From contig NC_081407.1 in the NCBI RefSeq assembly GCF_030272615.1, positions 268,492,075 to 268,556,074 of the forward strand: a stretch of DNA of 64,000 bases, in the 5' to 3' direction. The translations under genes were made by a program, and so were the position numbers. This DNA is from Cryptomeria japonica (taxonomy: Eukaryota; Streptophyta; Pinopsida; Cupressales; Cupressaceae). Positions within the stretch are counted from its first letter, which is position 1; the number at the start of each line of letters is the position of its first letter. Below the pieces are notes generated by a model. It did no database searches and was not told where the DNA came from. It saw only the letters and a list, made by a program, of their open reading frames with translations. Positions 11,407-23,302 of the stretch are shown piece by piece.

Positions 11407-13440
11407 AGGAGGTAAATTTGAATTTGAATTTAAAAGTTTTGATTAAATAATACATTTTTTTTGTGAAAATGATTGATTAACCAATTAAAAGAGCAATTTG
11501 ATTTGTGAATTTGAAGCATAAAAATCAAATCTGAAAATTAATTTAAAAACTATGCAACCCACAAGTGAATTTTAGAATTATAAATTAGTGTTTTTGTAAA
11601 TTCAACCACTGAATTTATGTAATACAATTTGAAATTAGATCTATGATACAAGCGTAATTGAATTTGAATTTGCTTGAAATTACTCAGATCTAAAATAATT
11701 AATCCAAATTAGGCAACCCACAAGCTCAATTTGAAATTACTATAATATGGTACATGGTGGCCTCTGGCAAAACACTAAAGAGCCTTATAGACAGATTTCT
11801 ATCATCAATAGCCACCACATTTTCATGGGAAAAAGAACGAGTTGCATAAGAGGAAGAGCAACTAAAAGAGGCAACAATCACAAATTATCTACTTCACCAC
11901 CACTACTCAAAAATTAAAAAATGGTCTAGATAAAAGTAAGGGAGATGAGGTCCAAACAATAGGTGGATGAGCTTATGATCACCAAGTAGATTCAAGAATA
12001 AATCAAGATGATCATTAAAAAGGCCTACACATAAGTCTGTGGGGAAGAAGCAAAATATCAAGAAGTTCCATCTTCCCCCTTCAAAGAGAAAAATTCTTTT
12101 GTAGAGCAATATCCACCATCTCTAGAGAAATTTTCACCATCCACCACCATCTCCCCTATGTTGTCCATCATGACTTTTTGGACAAACAAAAGTGAATCCA
12201 ACCAGTGGCCACCCCACAACTACTACAACTTTTATTTGAAGGAAATTTACAAATTTGTTATTCCAAAAAATTAAAACTAAAGATGTCTTGAGTACAAGAC
12301 AATTTTGAAAGGGGGGATGATGTTAGTAGGGATAATGATAGAGTACATGATAGAGAAAAGGAACATACCACAATCCACCATAAGAGTGTTGTAGAGTTCC
12401 TCAACAATAAGACACCCTGTAGTTCAGAGACATAAATTGTAAGGGACATGTTGCCTCAGAAGATTATATTTATAGAATAGAAATCAATGTAATAATAGGA
12501 TAAGGATGACAAGAATAATTACATAAGAGAAATATATACAAGACAATATATGTAAAATGGAATGATAGAAATTTAAAGCATATTATATAAATATATGAGG
12601 GATTTACCAGTGTGTGAGGCATAATATTATGGTTATTCTTTAAATTCTATTTATAAGTTACTTTTTCACCTTGTTTGATTATATATTATAGATTAATCTC
12701 CATTCCCTCTTCTAGTATTGAGTCTAGGGGATAAATACAATTAACAGAGAATACTTGGAGCATAGAACTTTGGTCTATGATCCCTCATTTTTCTTGCTAA
12801 CATAGACCGCTATTGACCTTCCAAAGTTCTTCACGGACTTTTTTAAACCAATATCTTGTTAAGACATAGGAGATGCAAACTCATCTTTGGAAACCACTGC
12901 TCACAAGTAGGAGGATGAAGTAAAACATCCTCCAACCCTCCTTTTTCCCATCCATCACTATTTTCTCCATGCATACTTGCTTGGTCCCAATTAGCCACTC
13001 TAGAAAACTTATTAAGAGCACAAAATAAAGAACATCCCATAGCCTCATGTTCAGGATTAACAATTAACTAGCACGTTATTTATCTAGTTTTCTTTTTGTT
13101 TTTGTGCATGCTTTTAAACTAATACTCCACTCCAAAATCAATTTTTTTACACGTTTGACATCTTACATTAGGAATTGTTTTTTTTAATGTGTTCAATAAA
13201 ATATATTAATGTGTCCAATCCTAAAATGATACAAGGACTGAATACTAAGTAGATTGATTGTGTTTGGAATGTGAGTGACCCTCTTTTGTAAGTTGACTAG
13301 TTGAAATAAGACCAAGTGCTAGAAATGAAGACAAATATGAGAAAACAGTGAACTGCAGATTCGGTATTTCATCGTGCACCTGGATCTGAGAAGTTTGAGA
13401 TTATTTGAAGATGCTCTACGAAATCTGCCAAAAGTTGCAG
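11407..13440. other. AT-rich intergenic DNA, no gene seen
   Basis: No frame of convincing length or composition. An imperfect repeat of about 165 bp is visible: GCAACCCACAAG at about 11553 and again near 11722, each in an AATTTGAATTT-rich context. This resembles the AT-rich leader of a decayed retroelement. The remainder (11760-13440) shows no repeat or coding signal I can support. Confidence 0.5.
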
Positions 13441-13449
13441 GGATCGTGT

Positions 13450-14278
13450 GTTCGAACCAAGTCGCCCTCCTATCGATCTCCGAACTTTCCGCGCATCGAA
13501 AAGGGGTTTTTCGTCTCTACAAATAAAGCTTAACTCCAGAAGAATAGTTGTGCACCTGCTTTCTGCACACAGAAGAAAAGGGAAATGTGTTGGGAATAGG
13601 GGTTTGCCTTTAGGTCAAGCCCCGGTTTTGGAATTAACCAAGTGGTTGAAATAATGAAATTGAAATGACTGAAAATAGAAATCCTCCTCTTTGAGGGGAT
13701 GTTAAGTTGATTGAAAATGAAATGCTTATACCTCATTGTGAAGTTTTGCTTGCCTCCTCGTGGATTTATGATTTCATGAATTAGAATTGATGGTCTCCTC
13801 TTCAATGCTTGAAATCTTGACTCTATTGTTGCTCCAAAGCTTGAAGGAAGACTGAAAATGCTCAATGGCTCTTGAAAGCTTGATCTCTTGAATGCTTGGA
13901 TGCTTGATTGGATTTCATGTTGTTGTGGATCATCAAATGAGAGGGGAAATCCCTCTTATATACTTGCCCATAGGATTAATTGACTAATTTTCCGACATGA
14001 ACCGACATAGAAGGGATTTTCCCACTTCAAATTTGAGATAGGTCAGGGGGAGGAGCCCAAGATAGGTCCCCATTAAGGGGGACCAGGGCACCACGCCCTG
14101 GTCCTGCCCTAATTTGGGGTAGGATCAAGGTGTAGGCAGGGTGCATCATTGAGTTGCATGAAGTTTTTGACATGCGTGAGCATAATCAGGTCTCCGATCA
14201 AGTCGAGGGCAACAAACACTAAGGCGAAGACCGAAATGCAGTTGAAAATTGCAAGGGGTGCAATTTTAGGACATTACA
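13450..14278 (-). mobile_element. LTR fragment (probable solo or truncated Gypsy LTR)
   Basis: On the minus strand the unit starts with TGTAATGTCCTAAAATTGC (14278 downward), a typical LTR opening. It carries a TATA box (TATATAAGAGGG, 13952-13963) and a poly(A)-signal-like AATAAAGCTTAAC context near 13520. A perfect 10-bp-stem hairpin (GGACCAGGGC / GCCCTGGTCC, 14080-14104) lies in the upstream (U3-like) part. The 3' border is not resolved and no partner LTR is present, so solo LTR versus truncated element is undecided. Confidence 0.55.
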
Positions 14279-14287
14279 TATACATAC

Positions 14288-14340
<53 letters not shown>

Positions 14341-14515
14341 CATATGTATATATATATTTACACACACACAGATCTATGCATATACATATACACACATGTA
14401 TACATACATACATGCATGTATGTGTGTGTGTGTGTATATGTAGATGTATATGTATGTGTGTATATATATAGATACATATACATATATACACATAGAGATA
14501 TACATATACATAAGG
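14277..14515. repeat. Compound microsatellite (CATA/TA/TG/TATATG)
   Basis: Runs of CATA, an uninterrupted TA tract (about 14300-14335), then mixed ACATATA, CATGTA and TGTG tracts. Any reading frame through it (for example, Tyr/Ile/His-rich frames on both strands) is an artefact of the repeat. Confidence 0.95.
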
Positions 14516-14533
14516 TATATACAGTATTAACCA

Positions 14534-14674
14534 GTACTATATAATCTTGTCATAATAAAGTACGTACTCTGGAATTTGCAAGCTCGTGTAGGCCCCTTAC
14601 CTTTTATTTAATAATTTCTAAGACTTTTCTATAGACTCGCTATTTACTAATTTATTTACTATCACTTTTTATAT
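14534..14674 (+). repeat. 140-bp direct repeat, copy 1
   Basis: GTACTAT... through CTTGTCATAATAAAG, GCTCGTGTAGGCCCCTTACC and ACTATCACTTTTTATAT is repeated at 15263-15403 with few differences. The 590 bp between copies holds no coding frame. It does hold a minus-strand TGGTATCAGATCC word (about 14807-14819) that resembles a tRNA-Met primer-binding site. The pair could be the ends of a small retroelement, or a duplicated segment; undecided. Confidence 0.75.
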
Positions 14675-15262
14675 CAAACTCTCAATATTTGTCAAAATGA
14701 CACAATGGCAAGAGACAATGCTGGAATACCCACTGCAAAATATTTTTTATTATGCTTGAAAGATGATACAATGATGATAAGGTATTACAGTATTGACCAG
14801 GATCTGATACCAATTTACAAGTAGAACAATAACAATGCAAACTAGAGCCAATATTACATAAAAGCTTGATAATAATAGATAGACTTGATAACCTATACAA
14901 GTCAGTTTCTCATCATCCCCAGATTGCATGAAGTGCAAGGGTAGAGGATACTTCCAACTTGCTCCTAAAAGACTCTTCACACTAGACTTTTTGGATACAA
15001 GACTTTACAAGACCACATAGGATAAGATGTCCTCCATGAGCTCACAAGGCCTCTATTTATAGTAGTTGGAGGCCAAGGGGTAGATGGATTTTACTAGTAG
15101 ATGTGAGTGACAAGTTTTGAATTATGAGTAGGTGTGAGTGGTAGATTGAGAAAGTGGTAGATAGTAGTACTAGTAGATGTGAGTGGTAGATAAAAAAAAG
15201 TACATTGAAAAGTAGGAGGAACTTTTGGAAGGTAGTGGAAGTGGAGTGATAAGTGGTAGTAC

Positions 15263-15403
15263 GTACTATGGAACCTTGTCATAATAAAGCACATACTCTA
15301 GAGTTTGCAAGCTCGTGTAGGCCCCTTACCTTTTATTTAATAATTTCTAAAACTTTTCTATAGACTCACTATTTACTAATTTATTTACTATCACTTTTTA
15401 TAT
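15263..15403 (+). repeat. 140-bp direct repeat, copy 2
   Basis: Second copy of 14534-14674, ending about 50 bp before the pararetroviral sequence begins. Same orientation. Confidence 0.75.
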
Positions 15404-15450
15404 ACCCAAAAAGTGAGAACGGACCACTTAACACCCGTAAGTGGCTATAG

Positions 15451-15691
15451 GGACCTTTCTTTTTACACAGGTTTTGCATCTTGTTGTCAAAGCTTCACAT
15501 GGCTGACATCATGGCTTTTTTAGACAGGGTTGCATTCTACTGTCACATCTTAACATGGTTGACTTCATAACATAGACAAACCCTTATGCTAGTTAAGATT
15601 AGTTCTAGGTGGTAAAAGATCATCTGGAAGAGGTTCAAAAATATCATCCCAATCTCGTAGCCTTTGATGGAATACATTGACAATTCTAATT
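15451..15691 (-). repeat. Pararetroviral terminal redundancy, left copy
   Basis: Shares about 240 bp with 24763-25003, including CTTTTTACAC, CACATGGCTGACATCATGG and GTGGTAAAAGATCATCTGGA, with roughly one difference per ten to fifteen bases. It covers the end of the last reading frame and the sequence just after it. Confidence 0.88.
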
Positions 15692-16128
15692 TGTTCTTCG
15701 CCTCTTATAAAGTCCCATTCTGTGTGAACAACTAGTTTGGCAGGGAATAAGCTTGGCCTTACGTCTTCAATTACAACTTTCGGAAACCATGGATATGTGA
15801 GAGGATAGAATTCAATTCTTGGGAGACAATATCCTCCTCCTGGTTCAACTAAATCATCAACCATTCCTTCAAAAATGACATGAAACAAATTTCCATGTAC
15901 GAGATTAAAGAATTGCCTCATATCAGGTGGAAAGTCTGGATTAAATATATCTGCATAATCTTCAAATTCACTTTGCAAGAAAGTGATATTGTTAATAAGT
16001 CCAAACTTACAACATTTAAAGAAATTCATTTTTGTTGGATCGGTCGAACATAAAGATTGAAACCTTGTAATTTGTATATCCATTACACAATGGTTCCTGC
16101 AAGTAAAGGCGATTAGAGCATATGACAA
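15589..16128 (-). pseudogene. C-terminal extension of the pararetroviral polyprotein
   Basis: The longest intact viral frame (179 codons, ends LPPRTNLN with TAA). It is rich in aromatic and acidic residues: CRNHCVMDIQITRFQ, FNPDFPPDMRQFFN, EFYPLTYPWFPKVV. No catalytic motif recognised. It follows the RNase H and ends inside the redundant segment. Many caulimovirid polyproteins carry lineage-specific tails here; function unknown. Unlike the RT, it has stayed free of stops, which may be chance. Confidence 0.6.
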
Positions 16129-16329
16129 CCAGAAAGTTTCTAAGAACTTTTCCTCTTCTTTTGAAGAATGAATCCTTTGGTCATGATATTCTCATATGAG
16201 TCTTCTAAGATCTCGCAACCATTTATCCAAAATCCATACTTCAACAAATGAAGTGATCATTTGTATTGGAAGTTGTGGAAGTTCTATAATATTACCATCT
16301 GATAATTCACATTGGGGTATTGAATCACC

Positions 16330-16688
16330 AACTTGGATTTGGATGGTTGCAGCTAGTTCTCTAGTTAATTAATCTGCAAGTGGGTTATTTTCCCCTTTGA
16401 TCCATTCAATATCAAAATCATATCTGATAAATTCAAAATACCATCGAGCAATTCTCCCTTGTGCTATATCTTTATTGGGTTTTTTCTTCATGAGGCTCCT
16501 CTTTGCTTGATTGTCTGTTCTAACCATAAAGTGTTCTGGCTTTAGAATTTTTTTGAATTTTTGAATTCCCTTTTTAACAACAAGAATCTATTTCTCATAG
16601 ATGTGATATCGAGATTATGTATCTGTATATATTCTAGATCGGTATCCACAAATTTCCATCCTTTTATCTAGAAATTCCTGTATCAACA
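16330..16688 (-). pseudogene. Pararetroviral RNase H, second part, broken
   Basis: On the minus strand: EHFMVRTDNQ (second catalytic Asp region, about 16530-16560), then IARWYFEF and FDIEWIKGENNPLAD (about 16375-16450), the classical C-terminal signature of caulimovirid and Gypsy RNase H. A TAA follows the last Asp, and further stops lie in the first third. It completes the domain begun at 19010-19324. Confidence 0.8.
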
Positions 16689-16689
16689 T

Positions 16690-19031
16690 TGTTGGGAAAA
16701 ATGGTGTCTCAACCTCTATGGTAATGTAGCATCGTAAATTGTATGCACTTGCTAGGGTGGTACAATTTCACACCTAGTTTAGCACCCGCCTTGGCGCATT
16801 TTGCATTTTGCATTGCTTTTTCCCTTTAGCACTTAATTAATTAAATTAATTAGGTCTAAGGTCCTATTTCATCATCTTCCACATTATAAAGTTAGGCCCT
16901 TTCATTAAAGTGTGCCCCTTTCATTTTATTCTTCCAATACATCATCTAATCAAAAACCCTAATTAGGTCCTATTTTGAACTTGGGGGCTTGATTTCGGGG
17001 GTCAAAACATCTCGAAATCACCTGTAACTTCGGGATTCTGTCTAAAATCATCATATCTGACAGCCTTGAAAATTTGGTGAAAAGTTGTCGGGACCATGGC
17101 GCCCGGCGTGCACATGGTCTCGGACATTTTTCCCGAAATTTTAGGAGCGCAATCCAATCATAAAATAAAGCTTAACCCCAAGAAATTGGCTAGAGATTCA
17201 ATCTCTAGGTCGGCCAAAAGTTGAAATTAAGACCTAGGGTTTCATATATAAGAGCTCTCTTTCTTCATTTGAAGGGATGGGAATTTTGGCTTTCAAGGAC
17301 CTTTTATGCAGCGAAAGAGCAGATCTTTGAAGACTTCAACAACATTCAACATCCTTCTATCAAGCATTTATCAATTTCATTCATCCATTTAGGGCTTGGA
17401 AGACATTGAAGAACAATAGGAGATTACCGACTGAAGATTGGCTTGTACTCCTCCCTTGAGGGTTGGGTATGATTTCATGTTGTTTTCATGTCTTTGCATA
17501 AGCCTCACTATATCATTTGTATTCATGGTTTAGATCACTTTGCATCTTGATTTAGAGCATTTACATTGTCATTTACAAGCAATTAGGGTTTACTTTCTAG
17601 GTTGCTCTAGTTTGCTTTCTTGCATTTTAGGACCTTGCACACACACAAGGTCTGCACACACATTACTTTTACAATACAACTTGGCTATTCGTGGAGGTGG
17701 AAATCACCGAAGCGGGGGTTTGACTAAGGCAAAACCCTATATAGCCGCCCACCATACCCTTTTCAGATATAAGTGTAGGTTTCAGGACTCGGACAACGCC
17801 GCAAGTTGCAGATCCGAAAGAAGCAGACGGAGACCGAACCATACACCAAATTGCAGAGCAAAAGACTAGGACAGGGGCGTGGGGCGCCCTGGTCCTACCA
17901 GGACAGGGGCACTGGGCGCCCTGGTCCTCCTGACAGACAACAGTTTTCAGCATTTTTGACAGCTTTCCAGGTTGCAAAACAACAGTTTCTGGAGCAGTTT
18001 CAGGGGTAGAATCAGGACAGTGGCTCCCGCGCCCCCGTCCCGAACATTTTCATTCATATTTTAACACCAGGTACGCATTTACATTCTTGTCTTGTCCTTG
18101 TGTTTACAGCTTTCCATTGTTTAAGTTCAATTCTGCAATCTTGGGAGTAGTTCATACTTGCACTTTGGGGTTAGGAGTTGAACTTGCATCATTCTATCTA
18201 TCATTTGCAACAAAGGAATAGAAATCCTAATAGGTAGCCCGTGGCTCTCTCTTCCACAAAAAGAAGTAGCCAATTGTGTGATACCTCTAGGCTCTTTCGT
18301 AGTCCACAAGTGTGTGATTGAAAGTGAGATTAGGGCATGTTTGCTTAGTGTCACTTTTTCCCCCACACAGGTAAGTTTTTATTTGAGCATGAAATGGTGC
18401 AAAATTCTTGCTGAAGCTTATAGTTGGCTAGATATGCATTTTGGTTAAGTTACGTTGCAAGATCACAGCTAGTTTTGAAGATATTAAAGTTTTTCATTTT
18501 GGAGGGGTCCAATGAAAGGTTTAAATTTTATTTTGATTTGGAGGGGTCTCAAGTTATGGCCTCCAGAAGTTTGTACTCCTGAAATAGGAAATATAAAATG
18601 TATCAGACACATATATGAGCTATAAGAGGGAGGGACACATGTTGGTGTGTGTTTTAACACATCATAGGGCATCTAGAAGGAAGATAAGGTTAGCTACACC
18701 TTATTGGGTAGTTTTAGCCTATGGTTTTGTAATATAGTTTGACAATTTCTTGTACTGTATCTCCTATATATAAGGTGCATGAGATAGAGGTTGTGTGTAG
18801 AGTTTTATGGTAATTGTATTACCTCTAAGTCTCTGATTAATGGTACTCCTGCAAAGAGCTTTCTCTACAAGAATATTGTAATATGTTATTGATTACTGAA
18901 TAGTATATTGAGCTACTTTTGGAGTGTGGAGTTTTTCTCCCGAAAGGGTTTTCCCAATGTAAATCATCGTGTTATGGTATGCATGTTATTGTGTCTATTT
19001 CTATTAAATTTATGTAACTATTGTAACAATT
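16690..19031 (+). mobile_element. LTR-derived insertion splitting the viral RNase H
   Basis: The viral frame stops at about 16688 and resumes at about 19031. The insertion opens TGTTGGGAAAAATGG. It has a plus-strand TATATAAG (17245-17252) inside an LTR-like CTTCATTTGAAGG...CATTCAACATCC context, then a GC-rich leader with a duplicated GGGCGCCCTGGTCCT word (about 17875-17925). The last 500 bp (about 18490-19031) looks like a second, Copia-type LTR end (TTTCTCCCGAAAGGGTTTTC followed by AATGTAAATCATCGTG). Two nested or fused LTR pieces are likely. I found no clean target duplication, so inner borders are approximate. Confidence 0.6.
17245..17252 (+). promoter_or_regulatory. LTR TATA box
   Basis: TATATAAG followed by AGCTCTCTTTCTTC, about 555 bp after the LTR start at 16690. 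A spacing usual for the U3/R boundary of plant Gypsy LTRs. Confidence 0.5.
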
Positions 19032-19324
19032 TGTAAAAGTTTGTGCATTATCCTCCTCTTAAGGTTAGTGTAGGGATTTTTTCTTCTACTTAACTTCCTT
19101 ACAAACACAACAAACCATGTTGTGTCAGAAGCATCAATATATAAAATTAGTGGATTACCAGGGGCTAGAATTTGAAGACTGGGTAGGCTTTGACATTTAT
19201 TCTCGATTTGTTGTACTATTTTTGTAGTTTGAGGATCCCATCTAGAAGATGATTCCTTGAGTTGATCATGAACCTTTTGCTTGTCTTTTTCCAAATCTTT
19301 ATAAAATGGTGCCACATAATTCAA
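19010..19324 (-). pseudogene. Pararetroviral RT thumb / RNase H start
   Basis: A 104-codon frame containing WDPQTTKIV, then LILYIDASDTTW, the first Asp motif of the RNase H domain. It decays at about 19030, where inserted LTR material begins. The domain resumes at about 16688. Confidence 0.75.
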
Positions 19325-20097
19325 ACACCCAAGAAATCTTTGATTTTTTTTAATCTATCAATACATCTGGAAATTCTTGGATTCTTTTGAGCAGATGGGG
19401 CTGGAGTTTTATCTTTCCCAAATCTATTTTTGTCTAACCAATCACCATTTTCTTTGTTGATAGGAAAATTCCTTTTTTTTTATGGCTATATACAATTTCT
19501 TCAAATGCTTGATATGGCCAAAAACATTGTTAGAAAAAACAATTATATCATCAATATAGACAACAGAAAAATCTTTCAAATTCTTGAGAGCCTGATCCAT
19601 TCTTCTTTGAAAATATATTGGTGTAGTACACAAACCAAATGGCATAACATTCCATTCAAATAAGCCTTGTTGTACTGAGAATGTTGTTTTATACCTATCC
19701 TCTTCTTTAACCTTGATTTTCCATAATCCTGATTTGCAATCGAACTTTGAAAAAATCAGTTTATTTGCTACTATTCTAATGAAATCTAAGATGATGGTAT
19801 GAGATAATTGAATGGAAATATAATGGCATTAAGAGATTTATAGTTTATGCAAAATCTCTTTTTACCTCTTTCTTGTTCAACTCTATTATTTACTAAAAAT
19901 GTAGGACATGCAAATGGACTTTTACTTTCTCTTATAAAATTTCCTTCTAGCAACTCATTCAAATGTTCATCCATTTCTTTGACTTCAATGGGGCTTAGTA
20001 AATATGCAAATTCATGGGGTATAATGGACATGAATTTTGGTCTTATCTTAACTTCACATTCTTCTTGTTCTACAGACCAAAATTCTAGAGGATTCAT
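19325..20097 (-). pseudogene. Pararetroviral reverse transcriptase, broken
   Basis: The 103-codon frame 19786-20097 holds the RT N-terminal region (FIRESKSPFACPTFLV and FCINYKSLNAI). The 67-codon frame 19442-19645 holds MPFGLCTTPIYFQRRMD and the catalytic motif VVYIDDIIVFS, with both Asp of the YxDD box kept. The two frames differ in phase, so at least one indel lies between 19645 and 19786, and a further break follows 19442. RT would copy the pregenomic RNA to DNA. Confidence 0.85.
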
Positions 20098-20139
20098 GCT
20101 ACAACAGTCTTTATCAAATCTTTCTCTAATTTGACCTAA

Positions 20140-20584
20140 TTATTTTTCATTCTTATCTTCTAAAACCTCTTTTGCCCATTCTTTTGTATATTTTTTTCCT
20201 AATCCTTCCAATCTATAAGTGACTACCTTCAAAATTGGAATTTTAACTTCTTCATCTTTATGATATAAATAAATTTGTATTCTTCTAAGAATGAAAGGTT
20301 CATATTTGACCAGGAACAAATATCCTAGAAAAATACCACTATCCATATCATTGAATTTTACAAAATCTGTAATAAATTCTTTACCATGAATTTTGATATG
20401 AACATCTTTTGCATACCTGCTCCATTTCAATTTTTCTTCTGTGATAGAGTGTCACTTTGGTAATTATGGTTTCGACTTCCAATTTTTTTGGGGGATTGCT
20501 TTTGTTTTGGGAAAAGATCATGTTGATCCTGAGTCAATGAATGCATCAAATTCAATGGGCTTGTATCCCTCGAAACATAAATTT

Positions 20585-20600
<16 letters not shown>
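20140..20600 (-). pseudogene. Pararetroviral aspartic protease region, broken
   Basis: On the minus strand near 20530-20560 the motif FDAFIDSGS has the D-S-G active-site triad of retropepsins. Downstream, the 96-codon frame 20140-20430 (begins MKWSRYAKDVHIKIHG) contains DMDSGIFLGYLFL and links to RT. A run of TA dinucleotides (20590-20622) sits just upstream of the active site and interrupts the frame. Its role would be polyprotein cleavage. It is not functional here. Confidence 0.7.

Positions 20601-20622
<22 letters not shown>
20583..20622. repeat. (TA)n microsatellite inside the protease region
   Basis: About fifteen TA units preceded by a T tract. It lies within what was coding sequence, so it either expanded or was inserted after integration. 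Confidence 0.85.
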
Positions 20623-20626
<4 letters not shown>

Positions 20627-21423
20627 TGCTAATAGCGTGACATCAGAAGATTTTTCTTTTTCCTGTTCTTCAGGTTCAATGTAGGTTTTATTTATTTCAA
20701 TCTTGAATAAAACATATTTATTTCAGCCTTGAATAAAAGATCTCTGATTTCTCCCATGGATTGATTTAGTGTTCTTATTTGTTTTTTTGGTTCCTTAACC
20801 ATCCTGGTTAATTCTTCCACATCATTTCTTATCACATATAGTTTTTTGAGGAAAACAATTTGGTCACTATCCTAGGTTAATGCCATTCTCTTCTTTGGGT
20901 CGAATTCTATTTCTGAATCTGATTCTTCATGTCCTTCAGATCTCTTGGTACTATTCTTTGGCTTATTCTGGCATTCTCGTTGCCATGGTGGAATCTTGTA
21001 AGCAACCATTTTCTTTCCATATGTTGATAATTCCTCATTTATATGTTTCATTTCTTCTTTGAGATCATTTAATTTCTTTAAATGTCTTCTTCATGTAGAT
21101 CTTCTTTCTTCTCTAGATTCATTTTCTCTATAGGGATCTCTACTTTTTTCTGTATCATACCTCTTCGGAGTTTCACTCAATTTTTCTCTTAGGAGGCTAA
21201 CCACATAATCTTGCTTTTCTTCATCAAAAGGGATTTCTTTAGAATATACCAATTTTTGTTTTCCTTGTTCTTTTACCATATTATAAGTTTTTAATCTAAT
21301 AGGAAGGAGTTCAAAATAATCATCTTCCTCAAGAAATCCCTAATATCTTGGAATGACACCCTACTCTATGTTTTGTTGTTGAAATGCTACATATACTTTA
21401 GCTACTACACTCATTTTCCTTTT

Positions 21424-23302
21424 GCAATCTGTTGCATAATGAGGCTCGTTACGAATGAAACACTTGACCTATTTTGGAGCCCTTTTAGAGGCAATTTTCT
21501 TCCTCAATATATATGGTGGGGGTCTAAACCTTTCCTTTTAAACTATTTTCTTTTGATTGGAGAAACTCTGAACCTTCTTCGGTGGCAAGGAAAATATTTC
21601 ATTGCATCGGTATAGTGTGAGTCAGGAGCAAAATAAGATTTCTTCTTAGGTTTTTTGCGGGCTCATTTATTTTTAAATTCTTTGACTAAAGCAAATCCTT
21701 GAAATCCTTATTTGGGGGTTTACTATAGAATTCCTTAAGATTACATGTAGAATTAAACTCATTATCATTCTGGCTAATTCCTTTTAAGAGATAATTTTTT
21801 TGGAGCTTATTTGCTATAACATTTTTGAGCTCAGCAAATGTGCAATTTTGGACTTGAAAACCCTTCTTGTTCATCACATAATCTTCTACCCAGCTTCCTA
21901 GCTGACAAGGCAAAGAGTTTAGATAATGTCTTTTGGATAACTCATTATTTTGTAGGTGAGCTTGAAACAAATACTTTTCAAAAACCAAATTATATCTATG
22001 TACCAAGCTTAAATTTCTTAAGTTTAAAGTATATAAAATTCTTGTAGCTTGCCTAGCCTTATTTTTAGTGGCTATACAATATTCATCTATCATTTTAAAT
22101 TTTAATAATGTAAATCCGACAGTCATTATGTCTTGTTTTCCAAGATTTAAATCTTTAACAAGAGCTTCCTCAAAATATTCAGTTTGATCAACTACATCAT
22201 TTGTAGGACCTTCGTCTGACACACCTTCCCACCAATCTCTTAATTTCCCTAAGAATAGTCTGGCCGCATATGCTACTTTTTGTGATTTTTTCCAAGATGT
22301 TCTAGTATTAAAGAAATTTTCTAAAGAATAACACCATACAACAATTGCATCTTAAGGGTCAATCATTTCATCAACATTTAAGATATACCCATTTGTAGCT
22401 TGTGTCCTTAATTGCTCAGGGTGAGTATTCTGGGTGAGAGGATTGAGCGAACTATTTTCTCCCATGCTTTCATCAAAACCATCGTCAATTTTGGTGAATT
22501 GTTCTCATTCTTCTTCTTCTTCTAATGGGAGTTCTATGATTGATTCTTTTGCTGATGCTAGATTTGAAGTATCTTCATCAACAATGTCCATTTCTACTAT
22601 TGTTTCTTGAATAGATTCTATTTCAGAATCTTTATCTTGTTCAACGTACACATGTTCACTATTTTGCTCAATTATCCCATTTTCTTGTAACCAATCTATT
22701 TCTACCACATCACTAGTATGTTCCTTTGTGCTTTGAGATCTAGGAACCTTTTTAGGTTCATCATCATCAGAAAGCCCTTTTATTCTCTGTATGATAACTT
22801 TTCTTGTAGGTTTCGTTTGAGGTTTCTTTTTATCTTCTTCTTTAGAACTATCATATTTGGCTTGGGTTACTCTAATCTTTTTGACATAAGCTCTAATCTT
22901 ATCTAGCTTTTTAGAGACTAAATCAACTAGTGCTTTATTTTTTTATATATCTTGTTCAGTTCTTTGCTGGTTATAGGTTATTGAAGAAAAATTTGTATAC
23001 ATAGTATTTATTTGAACATGGTTGCTTTCAAGGATTTGTGAATTCCTAGAGACATCGAGAGCTATATCATCAATATTTTCTTGAGCTGATATATTTGATT
23101 GAGCAAGACAATTTCTTTGAGCCTCAAAGTTTTTTTGTGGTTGACCAATCTTTGTATGCAACCTAGACTCATATCTACCCCAAAGTTTGGAGTCCTCATT
23201 AATTATGGTGAATGACTCAGGGGTTGGCCATCTACCTGCTTCATAGCTATAAATCTCTTCTTTGTTCTCTTTAATATTTATTTGAAATCTTGTTCTCCTC
23301 TC
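21424..23302 (-). pseudogene. Pararetroviral coat-protein and zinc-knuckle region, broken
   Basis: Directly after the 23303 stop the same reading frame continues, open in blocks (for example, 22943-23161, 22505-22708 and 21686-22222), in step as far as 21686. Features: a Gln/Asn-rich coiled segment, an acidic stretch (LEEEEE near 22505), and the 178-codon block 21686-22222 with SLPCQLGSWVED and KLQKNYLL words typical of the capsid core. A degenerate zinc knuckle lies at about 21424-21462 (CFIRNEPHYATDC), where the second Cys is Arg and one spacer residue is missing. The shared frame with the movement-protein region suggests a single long polyprotein. Confidence 0.65.

Noticed and set aside
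14149-14544. 131-codon plus-strand frame and 90-codon minus-strand frame
   Set aside because: Both are translations of the compound microsatellite (Ile/Tyr/His runs), not genes.
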